Source of the DNA: Nothopassalora personata
Lineage: Eukaryota > Ascomycota > Dothideomycetes > Mycosphaerellales > Mycosphaerellaceae
Direction: 5' to 3'
DNA length: 50,030 nucleotides
Assembly: GCA_033816765.1 (NCBI GenBank)
Contig: JAVSIV010000068.1
Span: 1-50,030 of the forward strand
Positions 9,387-21,401 of the stretch are shown here, in pieces. Every line of letters begins with the position of its first letter. The stretch's first letter is position 1. Position numbers and translations under genes: made by a program. The notes below the pieces were generated by a model, which saw only the letters and a program-made list of their open reading frames with translations, searched no databases and had not been told where the DNA came from.

Positions 9387-12367
9387 GCTTTAAACACCCT
9401 CTACGATAGGAGACCGATAGAGTAAACGGAGAATACCCGCCCCTAGTAAAGTAAGTAGAGCCCGACGACCTTAAACCTCTAATAATACTATTGAAGCCCT
9501 AGCTACTTATATAGGTAACGAATCCCTTAAGGTTAGTAAGCTAGAATTCTACTATAGCGAGCGAGACAAGTTCGATACTTAGGTTACTTAAATAGATATA
9601 TACTTCTTATTTAACGCTATAGAAGAGAATATTAACCCTATCTTTACTACTACCTTCCTTCGAGGACGAGTATAGTATTAGGTTAAACTATTCCTTAGGA
9701 CCTACCTAGATAGCTAAGGTAACGATAACTCGAGCGGAATCTTTCTATCTTACGGACATCTTTAGAAAGTAATAAGAGGCGTCTTTAGTATTTCGAACGA
9801 AACTACTACTACGATATGCGTTATTTAGTACTTAATATAGAAAATATCTACTACCGACTATACTACAAAATTCTAGGAGTACGACTAGCTTACCGATTAG
9901 GATAACAAAGCACTTTAAGTTATATACCGAAGAGGACTAAAGAAGTAAGTTAAGGATAAGTTAATAAGGGACGGAAGGAAGATAAGGACTTAGGTAGTTT
10001 AGTTAAAGTTACAATTAATCTTAACGATAAACTCTATAAGAGAGCTCTAGAGCGACGATACGACTCTAAGGTATTTAGAAAGGCCGGATATATACTAGGC
10101 TACGACAATTAAAATAATAGAGGCTTTAATAATGTTTACGATAACTATAAGCCTAAGAACTATACGCTATACTACGGACTATAACTAATAGAGCTTAACG
10201 TCATCTAAAAAGGTCGTAAGATTAAGAATAGGGGTAATTTTAGGCCTAAGAGTTTAAAGGGAAGTATGACCTACTATACCTATAGTAAAGAAGGCTATAT
10301 AGCGAGGGACTACTACGGTAAAAAGAATATAGTGTGCCGTAAGCAATTTAATATAATATAATAAGAAACTAGTAAACTCGAGAGTAGCGTTAGATTACCG
10401 GGTAATACCAACTATACTCGAGGAGTAGCGGAGAGAGTTAGTAATAGAAGTAATATACCTCTCCTATATCCTTATAAGGACGAGAAGGATACTATAGTTA
10501 TTAAGACTACCTACGATAGTTTAATAATATCTAACGGATTAGACTACTACAACGAGCCTACGACAAAGAAAAGAAAATATAAGCGTAGCGCGACGAAATT
10601 CTCGAAGAACTAGAATACGATATATTATATACCTAGGATAATAATGTCCTAGGGAGGCTTCGATAAATCTAAAACTATATTAGGAATACCCTTAATAAGC
10701 TCCACGAGCTTAAAGTAACCTATAAAGAAAGTAGCGAAAGAAGCCTAGGGAATACGCGTAACTAGTTAAATATACAATAGTAGAATGTTACTAGCTAAAT
10801 TGATATTTACGAAAGGTAGAACCGGATATTTAGAATAATAGTACGAAGAGTTAACTACGATATTAATCCGAATCTCGAAATAGTTATAGAACCTTTACTA
10901 GGGATTCTATTACTAAGACTCGTATTAGGTCTACTACTCCGCGAAATTAGGAGTAGGGTATTAGCCTTAGTAACTACGAGGAACCCTAGGAGCGATATGT
11001 AGGTAAAACGCTACGCCCTAAGAAGTAAATATAAAAGAATCCTACTTCGACGACGATAGAAGCGATAAGGAGAACTAGGACCTAGGATAGAATAGATTAT
11101 AGTTACTAGAACTATAGGAAGAAAGTTAAGAAACTACCGGGCTAGAAACTATCGAGGAAGACTAGGATCCGGAAGAATCGAGCGAAGAAGATTCCTCTAA
11201 AGGAGAAGAGAGCAATACTAACAACGATAACGAACTATTTACCTTTACAATAGACGTACCTAAGAAACTATATGATATAATTATCTATCTATAAAGAAGG
11301 TACGAAGAATTCCTACTAAAGATAAACAGACGACGAATACTATAACCCGTTAACTTTAATAAAGTCCTTAATAGCCTACGACGATAGGTTAAGGACTACC
11401 TACTTATAGAAGTAGCCGAAAATCTAGGAGTAGCCGTTATTAAAAGACTACCTATAGGAAGCTAGATTATAGATACTAGATATACTATACCGTTAGGAAT
11501 ATTTATATCAAACGAACTACGTAATATAGTATAATATATATACGTACTCTACTTAGAAACGTAGAAGATCTAGGAACGTTACTAAAGATAGATACGGATA
11601 TAGAGAGGATTAGGCTAGGTTTAGGCGGAGGCCTTAGGACACGAAGTACGACGTTTTATGTATAAATAGGGACAAGGATCGACTCCTTAGGAATAAGTAA
11701 CTAAAAGGAGTTATATAATATAGAAAAGGCTTAGGTATTACCGATGGTAGAAGTAGTCTTCCGAATATAAGTAATTATTAATAGTTATAGAACTAAGGTT
11801 ATAATTAATTCTAGAGTAAGCGGGAACTTTACCTCCGAAATATTTATAAGGACTAAAGGGATCGTAAGCTAAAAGAAAGAATAAGGGTATAAACTAATCG
11901 CGGTAGATAGATTACCCTTACCTAGCGTAGAATAAGAGACGATACCGTTACTACTAGTAATCTAATAGTACTATAAGCAAATTGTCTTAGATATTACTAA
12001 TATAGCTAGTTATAAAATTATACTAGGTATACCTTAGTTAAGAAAGTATAATCTAGCTATCGACTAGAGGAGAGGAGTGCTTATATTTAAGTAATACGAT
12101 TACGTTATTAATATTAATCCTACGTAGTAGTAGCGTTTACTAGTAGATAAGGTAAAGAGATAGCTTAACTAAATAGAGCTTACGCTAACTAGAAGGATAG
12201 AAGAACTACCTTCGACCGGGATAGATACTAGCGTAGGGTCGCCGGGTTATAAAGTTACTAGTAGTAATAGAAGTAACGTACTATCGAAGAATACCTATAT
12301 CTTAGAGTTAAGTATTTCTAAGGAGTATCGTAAGTAGTCGCGACTCTTTAAAGAGGAGAGAGGTAAG
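9387..12367 (+). pseudogene. Ty3/gypsy gag and protease, RIP-degraded (copy G1)
   Basis: Gag is recognisable from about 9480. The zinc knuckle is at 10272-10313, where the CX2CX4HX4C residues read Y, Y, Y, Y because TGT/TGC and CAT became TAT/TAC. Protease lies at about 11800-12130: an IINSRVSGNF block in place of the aspartic protease DSGASGNF, and a LGIP-LRK-NL-ID block downstream. The copy is closely similar to 14848-17515, so the two belong to one family. The match ends abruptly at about 12367 within the protease/RT linker (after EYRK-SRLFKEERGK), where foreign sequence begins. The many internal stops are TAG/TAA in Gln/Trp positions. Confidence 0.85.
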
Positions 12368-13734
12368 GACGCCTATTAGGACCGTAAGGCTATAAGGGGA
12401 TGTCGTAATATATAGTACGCCTACGATCTTCTAATCGTAGATAAACTAAAGCTTACTTTCTTCTATAGACGCTATACGCGTCTCCTAGTGTACGCATACG
12501 CGTTACGTATAGTATACTAAGCCGGGTATAGCCGTATTATATATAAGGGTTAGCTATAGGCTACCCTTATAACTGCCTCCCCTTCTAGGATAAGCTACCC
12601 TTAGCTCGCGGCTTTAGGAGGTTTCTATATAAGTAATCTATCTACTTCTCGCGGGTTCTATTACTATACGACCCGCCTACGGGTATCGTACGTATCGTTA
12701 TCTAGGTATAGTTAGGTAAAGTTATAGTTACCGGGTTAACTAACTCGAGTGTTTAAGAAGTATACCCTCTTCTCCTTTTCCTTCTTTTTTCTTTATACTA
12801 CGTTCTTATAGAGCACCGTATCCGTACTACTAGAGATCTACTAGCTCCTCGCTAGCGACTATCTAGCGACCCGCTAGTACTACTATAGCTTTAGAAGAAG
12901 CTATCTAAGACTAGCTCCGCTACGCTTATACGTACCTTATTAGTACTACTAATACTATTACTAGTACTACTATAGATGTCTAGCGCGCTTAGCGTACTAG
13001 ATACGCTAGCGAAGCGTAAGTTTAGCGCATTAAGGCCGTAGACCCCTAAGTTATTACTAGCCTAGCGTCTAGGTATAGACATTAAGATATATATATAGTA
13101 TCTCCTATACTTCGTAACTAGTAAGTATTTACTACGCTCTTCGCTTACGATACACTTACTAATAGTATAGTAGACGAGTAGGATACGTATAATAGTATTA
13201 CTACCGGCGAGTTACTTAAGAAGTATAGGCGCTATAGGAGTAATAGGTACCTATACGTTAGTAATACTAGCGTCGCTATCGCGTAGATAGTAGCTCGCCT
13301 ACGTACCGCCCGCGCCTAGCGCGATAAGCTTATCTAGGAGCTTAGTAACCCTATTACTAAGTAGAAGTAGGATGCTCTAGACTAGTAGTATAAGCTCTAC
13401 GCCTAGCTAGGTAAGTAGATCTTAGAGGTAAGTACTACGCCTCGCTAGCGCTCCCTACGCTTACCGCGTACGGCGTACTATCGCTCCCTATATAAATTAG
13501 CTAACCTCCTCCTAGGCTAAGAGGTAGTTTAGTACCTATAAGAATAAGCGTATAGGCGATACCCGCGTACGGTTCGCCGGCGCCTCTACTACTACTACCC
13601 CCTCCTCCGCCGCTACTACTACGTCCGTAGTTCTATAGTAAGAGTAGAATAGGGCCCTTAATAGGCTCTTCGAGCTCGGCCGTACTATAAGTAATATACG
13701 TATCCTATACGTATCCTATACTAACCGTAGTTAT
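12368..13734. other. CpG-rich RIPed insert, unassigned
   Basis: The block interrupts the gypsy copy. It keeps many CG dinucleotides but has lost CA/TG, so its composition differs from its neighbours. The beginning (from about 12396, tgtcgtaatatatag) could be an LTR-like edge, and a tatatataagg motif lies near 12540. From 12830 to 13700 several frames are partly open, and one is Arg/Tyr-rich, but I recognise no domain. It may belong with the minus-strand gypsy fragment that follows. Confidence 0.3.
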
Positions 13735-14575
13735 AGTTCCTTATAAAGTATTCTAGGTTTTTATAATCCGTCTAGATTATAAAGAGTCTATACGTTTTTA
13801 ACTCGGGAGCCTACTCTTTAAGATATAAAACTACCGTAAGTATCTCCTTATCGTAAATATTATAGTTAATCTTAGCCTTATTTAGCTTCTTCGAGTAGAA
13901 TCCTACTAGTTTTACGACTCCGTTCTTTTCTTATAGAAGGGCGCCTCCTAGAGTAAACCTACTATAGTCCGTCTCTAAAAAGGTAGGGAGCTCTAGGTTT
14001 TAGTAAGCTAGAACTATTGCTTTATAGTACTTATCCTTTAGGACCTTAAACGCTTTAGTCTACCGTTCCCCCTAAGAGAATACTATATTCTTACTAGTTA
14101 GTAACGTTAAGGGCTCGGCTAGCTTCGAATAGTTTAGAATAAATATCCGGTAGTAGTTTATAAATCCTAAGAAACATCGTACCTCCTTCTAGGTAATAGG
14201 TACCCTCTAGTCCTTTACTACCGCTACCTTTTTAGGGTCAGGTCCTACTCCTTTCCCGTTAGTATATATAATAAACCTAAGATACTTAACCTTCTTCTAC
14301 GCAAACTTATACTTTCCTAGATCTAGGAATAGGCCTCCGTCCTAAAGCTTCTAGAGTACGACTCGAACCTTTTAGAAGTAATCCTCCTTCGTTCGATCGG
14401 AGTAAATAACGACTTTATTAGTATAGGCCGAGGTAAAGTCGTCTAGGTAGTCCCGTAATAAAGTATTAATATACCGCTAGAATATTACCGGGGTGCCGTA
14501 TAAACCGAACGGGTATACTAGTATTACGGATCGGATAAAAGCCGATACGGTAGACGTAGTCGATTAGACAAACCG
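13735..14575 (-). pseudogene. Second-family Ty3/gypsy reverse transcriptase-RNase H fragment (G3)
   Basis: Read on the minus strand from 14575, the frame gives LPFGLYGTPVIFQRYINTLL, then DYLDDFTSAYTNKVVIYSD, where TNKV stands at the YVDD active site. A KYKFA-KKVKYLRFII segment and the RNase H opening near 13960 (LPTFLETDYSRFTLGGALL) follow. This is the RT thumb/connection and RNase H of a gypsy family distinct from the surrounding chromovirus. Both ends are truncated: the N-terminal RT is cut where a chromovirus LTR begins (about 14583), and RNase H is lost near 13740. It is less RIPed than its neighbours. It is on the strand opposite to the host element. Confidence 0.85.
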
Positions 14576-14582
14576 GATTACT

Positions 14583-14847
14583 TACGCCGTACGAGATTAC
14601 TCGCTTACTAGTAACTTAGTAATCTAAGAATTATAGACTAAGAGTCTCCTTTATATTTAGAAACGCTAAGAAACCCTTATAGCTTCGAGGCGTTTAACTT
14701 ATATTACAACCTTACTAATTAGAATACGACTATTTCCTTAGTAAATTACCTACCTTACCCTATTGTCTAACTACTCTCTAAAGAAGCCCGATCCGAGTAA
14801 CGTAACTAGTCTTAAATAGAAGTAGTTATTAAACAAGGTTTATAACA
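14583..14847 (+). repeat. Truncated chromovirus LTR (copy G2)
   Basis: The sequence resembles the LTRs at 39409-39827 and 8991-9386 but lacks the first ~80-110 bp. A TATA-like tatatttag (from 14652) sits 37 bp before ggcgtttaa (14689-14697). That 9-mer is the exact reverse complement of ttaaacgcc (14850-14858), just inside the internal region, which suggests a Tf1-type self-primed start. The LTR ends ...TATAACA. Confidence 0.8.
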
Positions 14848-16880
14848 CTTTAAACGCCCTTAGGATAAGTACATCCTAGATAAGTAATAGAAGGGGAACT
14901 CCCGCCCCTAGTAAGGTAGGAGGTAGCCGCCTAAAGCCTAGGAACCTAGATAAGATAATTACGTCCGATGACGAGGATAACGACATCTAGCCGACTAACT
15001 TTAAGGTAGCTAAGCTAGATTTCAATTATAGAGATAGGAATGAACTCGACGACTAGCTTAACTAAATAGACATATACATTATATTTAACTAAGGACTAGA
15101 GAAACATTAGATTACCTTATTCGCTACTACATTCCTTAGAGGAAGGGCTTAGTATTAGATAAAGCTATACCTTAAGGAATACCTCGATAGTCAAATAAGG
15201 AAGGACGAACTCGGAATGTTTAGGAATTACCCGACCTTTAAGAAGGAGCTCCGAAAGCTCTTTAGGACCTCTAACGAACGAAACATAGCAATCCGAACAA
15301 TCTAAGGAATTACGTAAAAGACGTTAGTAGCCGAATATACTACTAAGTTTAAAGAATATTCGATTATTACGGGATAGGACGATATATCTCTTATAGACAC
15401 GTTTAAGGAAGGGCTTAAGGATAACGTTAAGGCTAAGTTAATGCGCTACGGCGGAGACACTAGTACGCTTAACGCCTCAATATAGGTAGCTATTCTCTTA
15501 GACGATTAGTTATATAAGCTAAACTAAGGGAAGCGGTATACGAGGAACTTAGGAAGATCTTTCTAACCTAGTAACGATAGAGTTAGGAACGGTAGAATAA
15601 ATAATAACGTCCGAGACCTAGATACGATAGATTAGGAAAGGACATTTATTAACACCGAACAAGGAAAGCTAATAAGGAAATAAGGAAAGAAAAGACCTCT
15701 AAACCGAATAAGTTTAAGAGAAACACGAACTTACTATATATACGGTAAACTAGGCTATATAGCGAGGGACTATCGTAGTAAAAATATAGTACGCCGGGAA
15801 CAGTTTAATACAATATAACGACAAACTAGTAAATCTAAGAGTAGCGTTAGATCTCGAGGAGATACCGACTATACTCGGAGAGTAGGGGAGAGAGCTAGTA
15901 ATAAAAGGACGATGCCTCTCCTAGACCCCTTAAAAGGAAGAGGAGGTTACTAAGGTTAGAGAAACCTACTACGACAGTTTAACATAATAGTACGAAGAGT
16001 CGACTACGAGGTTAAAAACGACACTTAAAATAGTTATAGAAGCCTTTATTAGCGATTCTATTACTAAGACTCGTATTAGGTTTACTACTCCGCGAAGATA
16101 GGAGTAGGGTATTAGCCTTAGAAACTACGAGGGACCCTAGGAGCGACATATAGGTAAGACGCTACGCTCCGAAAGGTAGATATAGATAAGTCCTACTTCG
16201 ACGACGATAGAAGCGATAAGGAAAACCGAGACCTAGGATAGAATAGATCGTAGTCGCCGGAACTATAGAAATAAAGTTAAGAAACTACTAGGCTAGATAC
16301 TATCGAGGAAGACTAGGATCCGGACGAATTAAGCGAAGAAGATTCCTCCGAAGGAGAAGAGAGCAACACTAACGACGATAATAAATAACTAACCTTTACG
16401 ATTAATGCACCTAAGAAACTATATAGTATAATTATATACCTATAACTAAGACATAAAGAATTCCTACTAAAAATATCGGGACGGCGAATACTACACCTAA
16501 ACGAGTTTAATAAGACTCTTAACATACTACGAGTAATAGTTTAGATATATCTAATTATAAGTATTACAGAAAATCTCGTAATAGTAGTTACTAAACGACC
16601 GCCTATAGAAAGTAGAGTAATAGGTACCGGATACCTTATACCGTTAGGAACATTTATATTAAACAAACTACGTAATATAGTACAACACGTACGCGTACTG
16701 TACTTAGAAACGTAGAAGATCTAGGAACGTTACTAAATAGAGGTACGGACATAGAAAGGCTCGCGTAAGGTTTAAGTAGAGGCCTCGAGGTACGAAGTAT
16801 AACGTTCTATATACGAATAGGGAAAAGAGTCGACTCCTTAGGAATAAGCGACGGAAAGGAGTTATGTAACATAGAAAAGG
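14848..16880 (+). pseudogene. Ty3/gypsy gag, RIP-degraded (copy G2)
   Basis: Gag begins near 14930. The capsid-like block includes KLDFNYRDRNELDD and GMFRNYPTFKKEL, with the ETFKEGLKDNVKAKL-type region at about 15385-15440. The zinc knuckle is at 15732-15773, with all Cys/His positions now Tyr. The segment after the knuckle is acidic (EED/EESSEE-like, about 16300-16380) and leads into protease. Stops are nearly all TAG. A minus-strand frame at 16313-16525 is a shadow of this region. The copy belongs to the same family as 9387-12367 and 45859-47500. Confidence 0.85.
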
Positions 16881-17500
16881 CTTACGTATTACTAACGATA
16901 ATAGTATTTCGAACTAAAATTATCGTTAACGGGTATAAGATAGATACTATAATAGATTCTAGAGTAGACGGGAACTTTATCTCCGAATTATTTATTATAA
17001 GACATAGGATCGCTACCTATAAGAAGAAGAAGGGTTATAAATTAATCGCGGTAGATGCATTATCCTTACCTAGCGTAGAACGCGAGACGATACCGCTACT
17101 ACTAGCTACCTAACGGTACTACGAGGACATTATCTTAGATATTATTAATATAGCTAGTTATAACATCGCACTAGGTATACCTTAGTTAAGAAAGCACAAT
17201 CTAGTAATTGACTAGAGAGAAGGAGTACTTACATTTAGGGAATGCGATTACGTTATTAATATTTAGCCTACGTAGTAGTAGCGTTTACTAGTAGATAAGG
17301 CAAGGAAACAGCTAAATAAGATATAGCTTACGCCGACTAGAAGAATAGAAGAACTGCCTTCGACCGGGATAGATACTAGCGTAGGGCCGCCGGGTTATAA
17401 AGTTACTAGAAGTAATAGAAGTAACGTACTATCGAAGAATACTAATATCTTAGAGTTAAGTATTCCTAAGGAGTATCGTAAGTAGTCGCGACTCTTTAAA
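16881..17500 (+). pseudogene. Retropepsin-like protease (copy G2)
   Basis: The active-site strand reads TIIDSRVDGNFISE (about 16945-16990), where the family has D-S/T-G-A; the Gly is now Arg. A GYKLIAVDALSLPSVE block and LGIP-LRKHNLVID (about 17175-17215) complete the fold. This enzyme would cut the Gag-Pol polyprotein. It is in frame with RT downstream, with TAG stops between. Confidence 0.8.
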
Positions 17501-18860
17501 GAGGAGAGAGGTAAAACCGGCTTACCTAAGTACCGCCTATAGGATTATAAGATTAACATTTAGCTAGGAAAAGAGCCTCTATAGGGACCCCTATATTAAA
17601 TGTCTAAGAAAGAGCTATAGACCCTACAAGAATAGCTAAAGGAGAAGCTAGCTGAAGGATAGATAAGAAGATCTACCTCGAGTATAGGAACTCTATATAT
17701 GTTCGTTCTAAAAGCAAACGGGAAGTTACGACTCGTATAAGACTATAGGAAGTTAAACGAGATTACAATTGAAAACCGATACCCGCTACCTAATATTAAA
17801 GAAGCGTAGGATAGATTAACCGGATGGGACTAGTATATAAAGATTAACCTACGAGATACCTTCTACGCTATACGAATAGTAGAAGGAGAAGAATAGAAAA
17901 CCTCCTTTAGAATAAGATACGGACTTTACGAATTTTTAGTTATACTAATAGGATTAACTAACGTATCCGTATCCTACTAGAACCTTATTAACGAAACGCT
18001 TGGAGACCTACTCGACGTATATATTATTACGTATATAGACGATATACTAGTCTATACGAAAGGATCCCTATAGAATTATATTAGACAAGTCTAAGAGGTA
18101 TTCGAACGGCTTATACGTTTAGGATTTAAGATAGTACCTAAAAAATGCAAATTCTATAAGAAGGAAGTTAAATTCTTAGGCTTTATTATTAGTATAATAG
18201 GGATAGTAATCGACCCTACGAAGATATAGTTAGTTAGAGAATAGCTAGAACTAAAGACAGTTAAGGACGTATAATTATTCCTTAGACTAGCGAATTATAA
18301 CCGGAAATTCATTAAGGATTACGTAAAAACAGTAGTACTAATAACGATACTTACGAGAAAAGACGTTAACTAGAAATAGGGAAAAGAATAGATTAAAGCA
18401 TTTAAGAAACTTAAAGAATAATACACTTTAGCCCCTACGCTTTAACTATTCGATAGTAGTAAGGAAGTCTACATCGAGACCGATGCGTCTAATATAGTAA
18501 TAGGCGCGTATCTAACATAGACATACGATAGGAAGAGACACCTAGTAGCCTATTACTCCCGGAAAATAACTATAGCGGAATAGAACTACGACATCTATAA
18601 TAAAGAGCTTCTAGCTATTGTTACTACTATATAACATTAGAGAGTATACGTCGAGGGCCTACTAAAGTTAACGGTTCTTTCTAACTATAAGAATCTTACG
18701 TACTTTACGACGATAAAAGAACTTACCTAAAGGTAAGCCCGCTAGCTTAAGCTACTAGGGTAGTATAAGTTTAAGATTAAATATACTCTAGGAAGAGAGA
18801 ATAGCAGCGCCGACACGCTAAGCTAAAGAAGCGACTATATAGAAGGAAAGAAACTAGTAT
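17501..18860 (+). pseudogene. Ty3/gypsy reverse transcriptase and RNase H (copy G2)
   Basis: The RT blocks are in order: LYMFVLKANGKLRLV (about 17695-17740), DYRKLNEITIENRYPLPNI, INLRDTFYAIRI, RYGLYEFLVILIGLTN, the catalytic YIDD (18032-18043, intact) and KCKFYKKEVKFLGFII. RNase H follows with YIETDASN (about 18470-18495), YYSRKIT, NYDIYNKELLAIV and the end block ADTLS near 18815. All core aspartates I can place are kept, but the frame is closed many times by TAG where Trp/Gln belong. The enzyme would copy element RNA into DNA. Confidence 0.9.
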
Positions 18861-20262
18861 AATATAAGATACTAAAGATAAACACTAACGGAAGTCTTAG
18901 TACTAATATACGGGAGTTTAATAATATCGTACGGATATTAAGCAATAAGGACTAATAATTCCCTATATCGTAAGGAAAATACTAAGTATTAAAGGATCGA
19001 GAAGAAGAGTATATATAATAATACTACAACGAACTAATATATAGATACCCTAGAACTTTAAAGATAATAGACCTAATATAACATAGCTTATTATTTCTAT
19101 AAATAAGACTTAAGGTACTACGATATTTTAAGTAATACGTATACTACTAACGAAATAAGACTACGAGATATATGAAATATAGTTACCTATAGTTTAGGAC
19201 GCTACCAATAAAACTATAGAACAAAGTTACAATAGACCTTATTGTAAAACTCCTACTATTAGAGGATTAAGGAATAAAATAACTATACGACATAATATTA
19301 GTTATAGTTAATAGACTTCCAAAATACGCATACTTTATTCCTATATTAGAGATATATAATATAGAGTAGCTCGGATACCTCGTACTAGATAGACTTATCT
19401 AATACTACGGATTCCCTTACGCGTTTACAACGGATAGAGATAAGCTATTTATATTAAACTACTAGAAAACACTTATAGAAACAATCGGAATTAAACATAA
19501 GCTATTAATAGTATATTATCTAGAAATAGATGGATAGACTGAGAGGATAAATTAGACGCTAGAACAATATATACGGTACTACGTTAAGTACGTATAAGAC
19601 AACTAGGTTTTATTACTACTAATAGCGTAGATCGTACTAAACAACTACAAATTAGAGATAACTTTAACGATACTATTTTATATAAACTTTACTAAAGATC
19701 CTAACCTATTCGGAACACCTAGATCCTACCTATAAGCCGAAAGAGCAATCGTAATGACTAATACTCTTAAGGAAGTATATAAAGAAACACGTAAGACGAT
19801 CGAAGATATGTAATAAAAACTATCTTAATAATAGTAAGATATAAGGAAAATAGTACCTCTACTAAAGGAGGAGGATAAGGTCTATCTCGTTATAAAAAAT
19901 TTTAGAATAAGGAGAAAGACTAAGAAGCTAGATTACATTAAGGCCGTACTATTTTTTATTAACGAGGTTATAGGACTAGTTAACTACCGCCTACGACTAC
20001 TACCTAACGCAAAAATCTACCTAGTCTTCTATAGCTCTAAGTTAGAACCTACAGACGCTAAAATACCGTACTAATAGAGCTTCTATTTCGAGCCGGAAGT
20101 AGAAAACGGATTTAAGGTCGAGAAAATTCTAGATAAGAAAGGTTAGTAATACCTTATTAAATAGAAAGGTACGACGGATTAGAAAATACCTAGGAACTAA
20201 AAGAACACCTACGAAACTATTAGTAGAAGATTTAAGAGTATTAAAACGGTATTTACTTAAAG
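18861..20262 (+). pseudogene. Integrase with C-terminal chromodomain (copy G2)
   Basis: The integrase zinc-binding region (about 19070-19170) is badly mutated. The catalytic core is visible as VTIDLIVKLL (first Asp), YYGFPYAFTTDRDKLF (second Asp, about 19410-19450) and a GTERIN-TLEQYIR block. At the C-terminus, EVENGFKVEKILDKKG--YLIK-KGTTD-KIPRN (about 20095-20205) is a chromodomain, a histone-methyl-lysine reader that marks this family as a chromovirus and steers integration to heterochromatin. The two aromatic/Trp cage positions (WKG, DW) are TAG stops. The less damaged copy at about 30760-30870 reads EVERILDKKG-RYLIK-KGYDELENT. Confidence 0.88.
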
Positions 20263-20303
20263 TAACCGTACTATAAGATATAGTTACTTTTAAGTAAATA
20301 GAC

Positions 20304-20376
20304 GACTAAGGTAGGAATTAAACCTACGACCTTAAGAGTTTAGATAATTTACGCTCTACTACTAAGCTACCTACCC
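20304..20376 (-). other. tRNA-like sequence, antisense in chromovirus 3' region (copy G1/G2)
   Basis: On the minus strand a 73-nt segment folds like a tRNA. The acceptor is GGGTAGG with CTTAGTC (6 of 7 pairs, counting G-U). An A-box-like TAGCTTAGTAGTAGAGCG follows, then a T arm of GTAGG-TTTAATT-CCTAC with all five pairs. The T loop TTTAATT is a RIP-type change of TTCGATT. The anticodon arm no longer pairs, so no anticodon is assigned and a working tRNA is unlikely. A second copy is at 30588-30662, in the same place relative to its element. Confidence 0.6.
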
Positions 20377-20415
20377 GATTAATAGAAATAAGAGAAACTT
20401 ATAAACTTATATTCC

Positions 20416-20928
20416 TTAAGAAGAAGGCGGCTAAGCTACTAATAGTACCGTCCTACTAGAAGAAACAGAGAAGTCGATCGCGCTATTAACGAAGTTAATC
20501 GAGGACTATACCGTAGGAGAAAGATTAACGGTCGCATCCGCTATAGGATAATCGACGTTCTTAATTTCGCCTAAGGCCTCTATTTTAGCCTCTAGGTATT
20601 ACGCCTTCTTACGCGCGTGCTCTTCTACTTAGCGAAGTATCGCCTTATCCCTTATTAGACGTACTAGGACCTCTACGAGCTCCTTCTTATCTTTTTTAAC
20701 CTTCTTTTAATATTCCTCCCGGGTTTTATCTAAAGACTCCTAGGATAAGTTTACGTACTTACGCCTACGACGAATATATTCTAAATACTAGAGCCGGAAA
20801 TTGCCCTCTATCGTAATATAAGAGAGACCGTTAAAGAAATAATAATCGTAGGTAAGATCTACTAGGCGGCCGTGTTCGTTAATTTCCTTAGTAAGCCAAA
20901 GACGGTTTTTAGAGGAAGAAGACGATAT
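20416..20928 (-). pseudogene. Antisense Zn-cluster/coiled-coil ORF of chromovirus (copy G1/G2)
   Basis: A frame of about 170 codons on the strand opposite gag-pol lies between the chromodomain and the 3' LTR. The start codon is ATA where the copy at 30059 has ATG, a RIP change. Residues align with that copy throughout: SSSSSKNRL-L-KEINEHGRLVDL, then FFNGLSY-TIEGNF, and ESLDKTREEY-KKVKKDKKEL. Cys positions of the other copy (C27, C30, C58) are all Tyr here. At least seven in-frame stops, five TAG and four TAA in my reading, fall at Gln/Trp positions or equivalent. The function is unknown. Conservation of the frame, not just the DNA, in two diverged elements is what makes it gene-like. Confidence 0.65.
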
Positions 20929-21005
20929 CGTTAATAAGTTAACTAAGGGGACGTTATATTATCTTATATAAGCTTTAGGACGAAGCTAGGCTAGAAGGGA
21001 GATAG

Positions 21006-21401
21006 TATTACGGTTCGGGCTAAGCTACGACGGTATACGCGCCTATTAGCTAAAGAAGTTACGTATAACGTATAAGATTACTTACTTACTAGTAACTTAG
21101 TAATTTAAGATTACTCGCTTACTAGCAACTTAGTAATTCGAGACGAGACTACTATAAATCTCCTTTATATTTAGGAACGCTAAGAACCCTTATAGTTTGA
21201 ATACGTGTAACTTACTATTTAATATTACTATTTAGAATATACCGAAACCTAACCTCTACTATACTATTTCTTAAGTCTTTATAAAGACTAAGATAACTAC
21301 TACTTTATTACTCTCCCTTGACTTCTTATTAGTCCGAGAATAAACCTAATTAAGCTTATCTTCTTAACTTATAATATTATTAGGTTATAATAAACCTAAT
21401 A
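21006..21401 (+). repeat. 3' LTR of chromovirus composite G1 (396 bp)
   Basis: It has the same length and nearly the same sequence as 8991-9386. The TG start is TATTACGG by a RIP-type change and the end is CCTAATA. A purine tract (agaagggagatag, 20993-21005) precedes it, as expected of a plus-strand element. The five bases after it (ctaga) correspond to ccgga before the 5' LTR. Confidence 0.9.
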
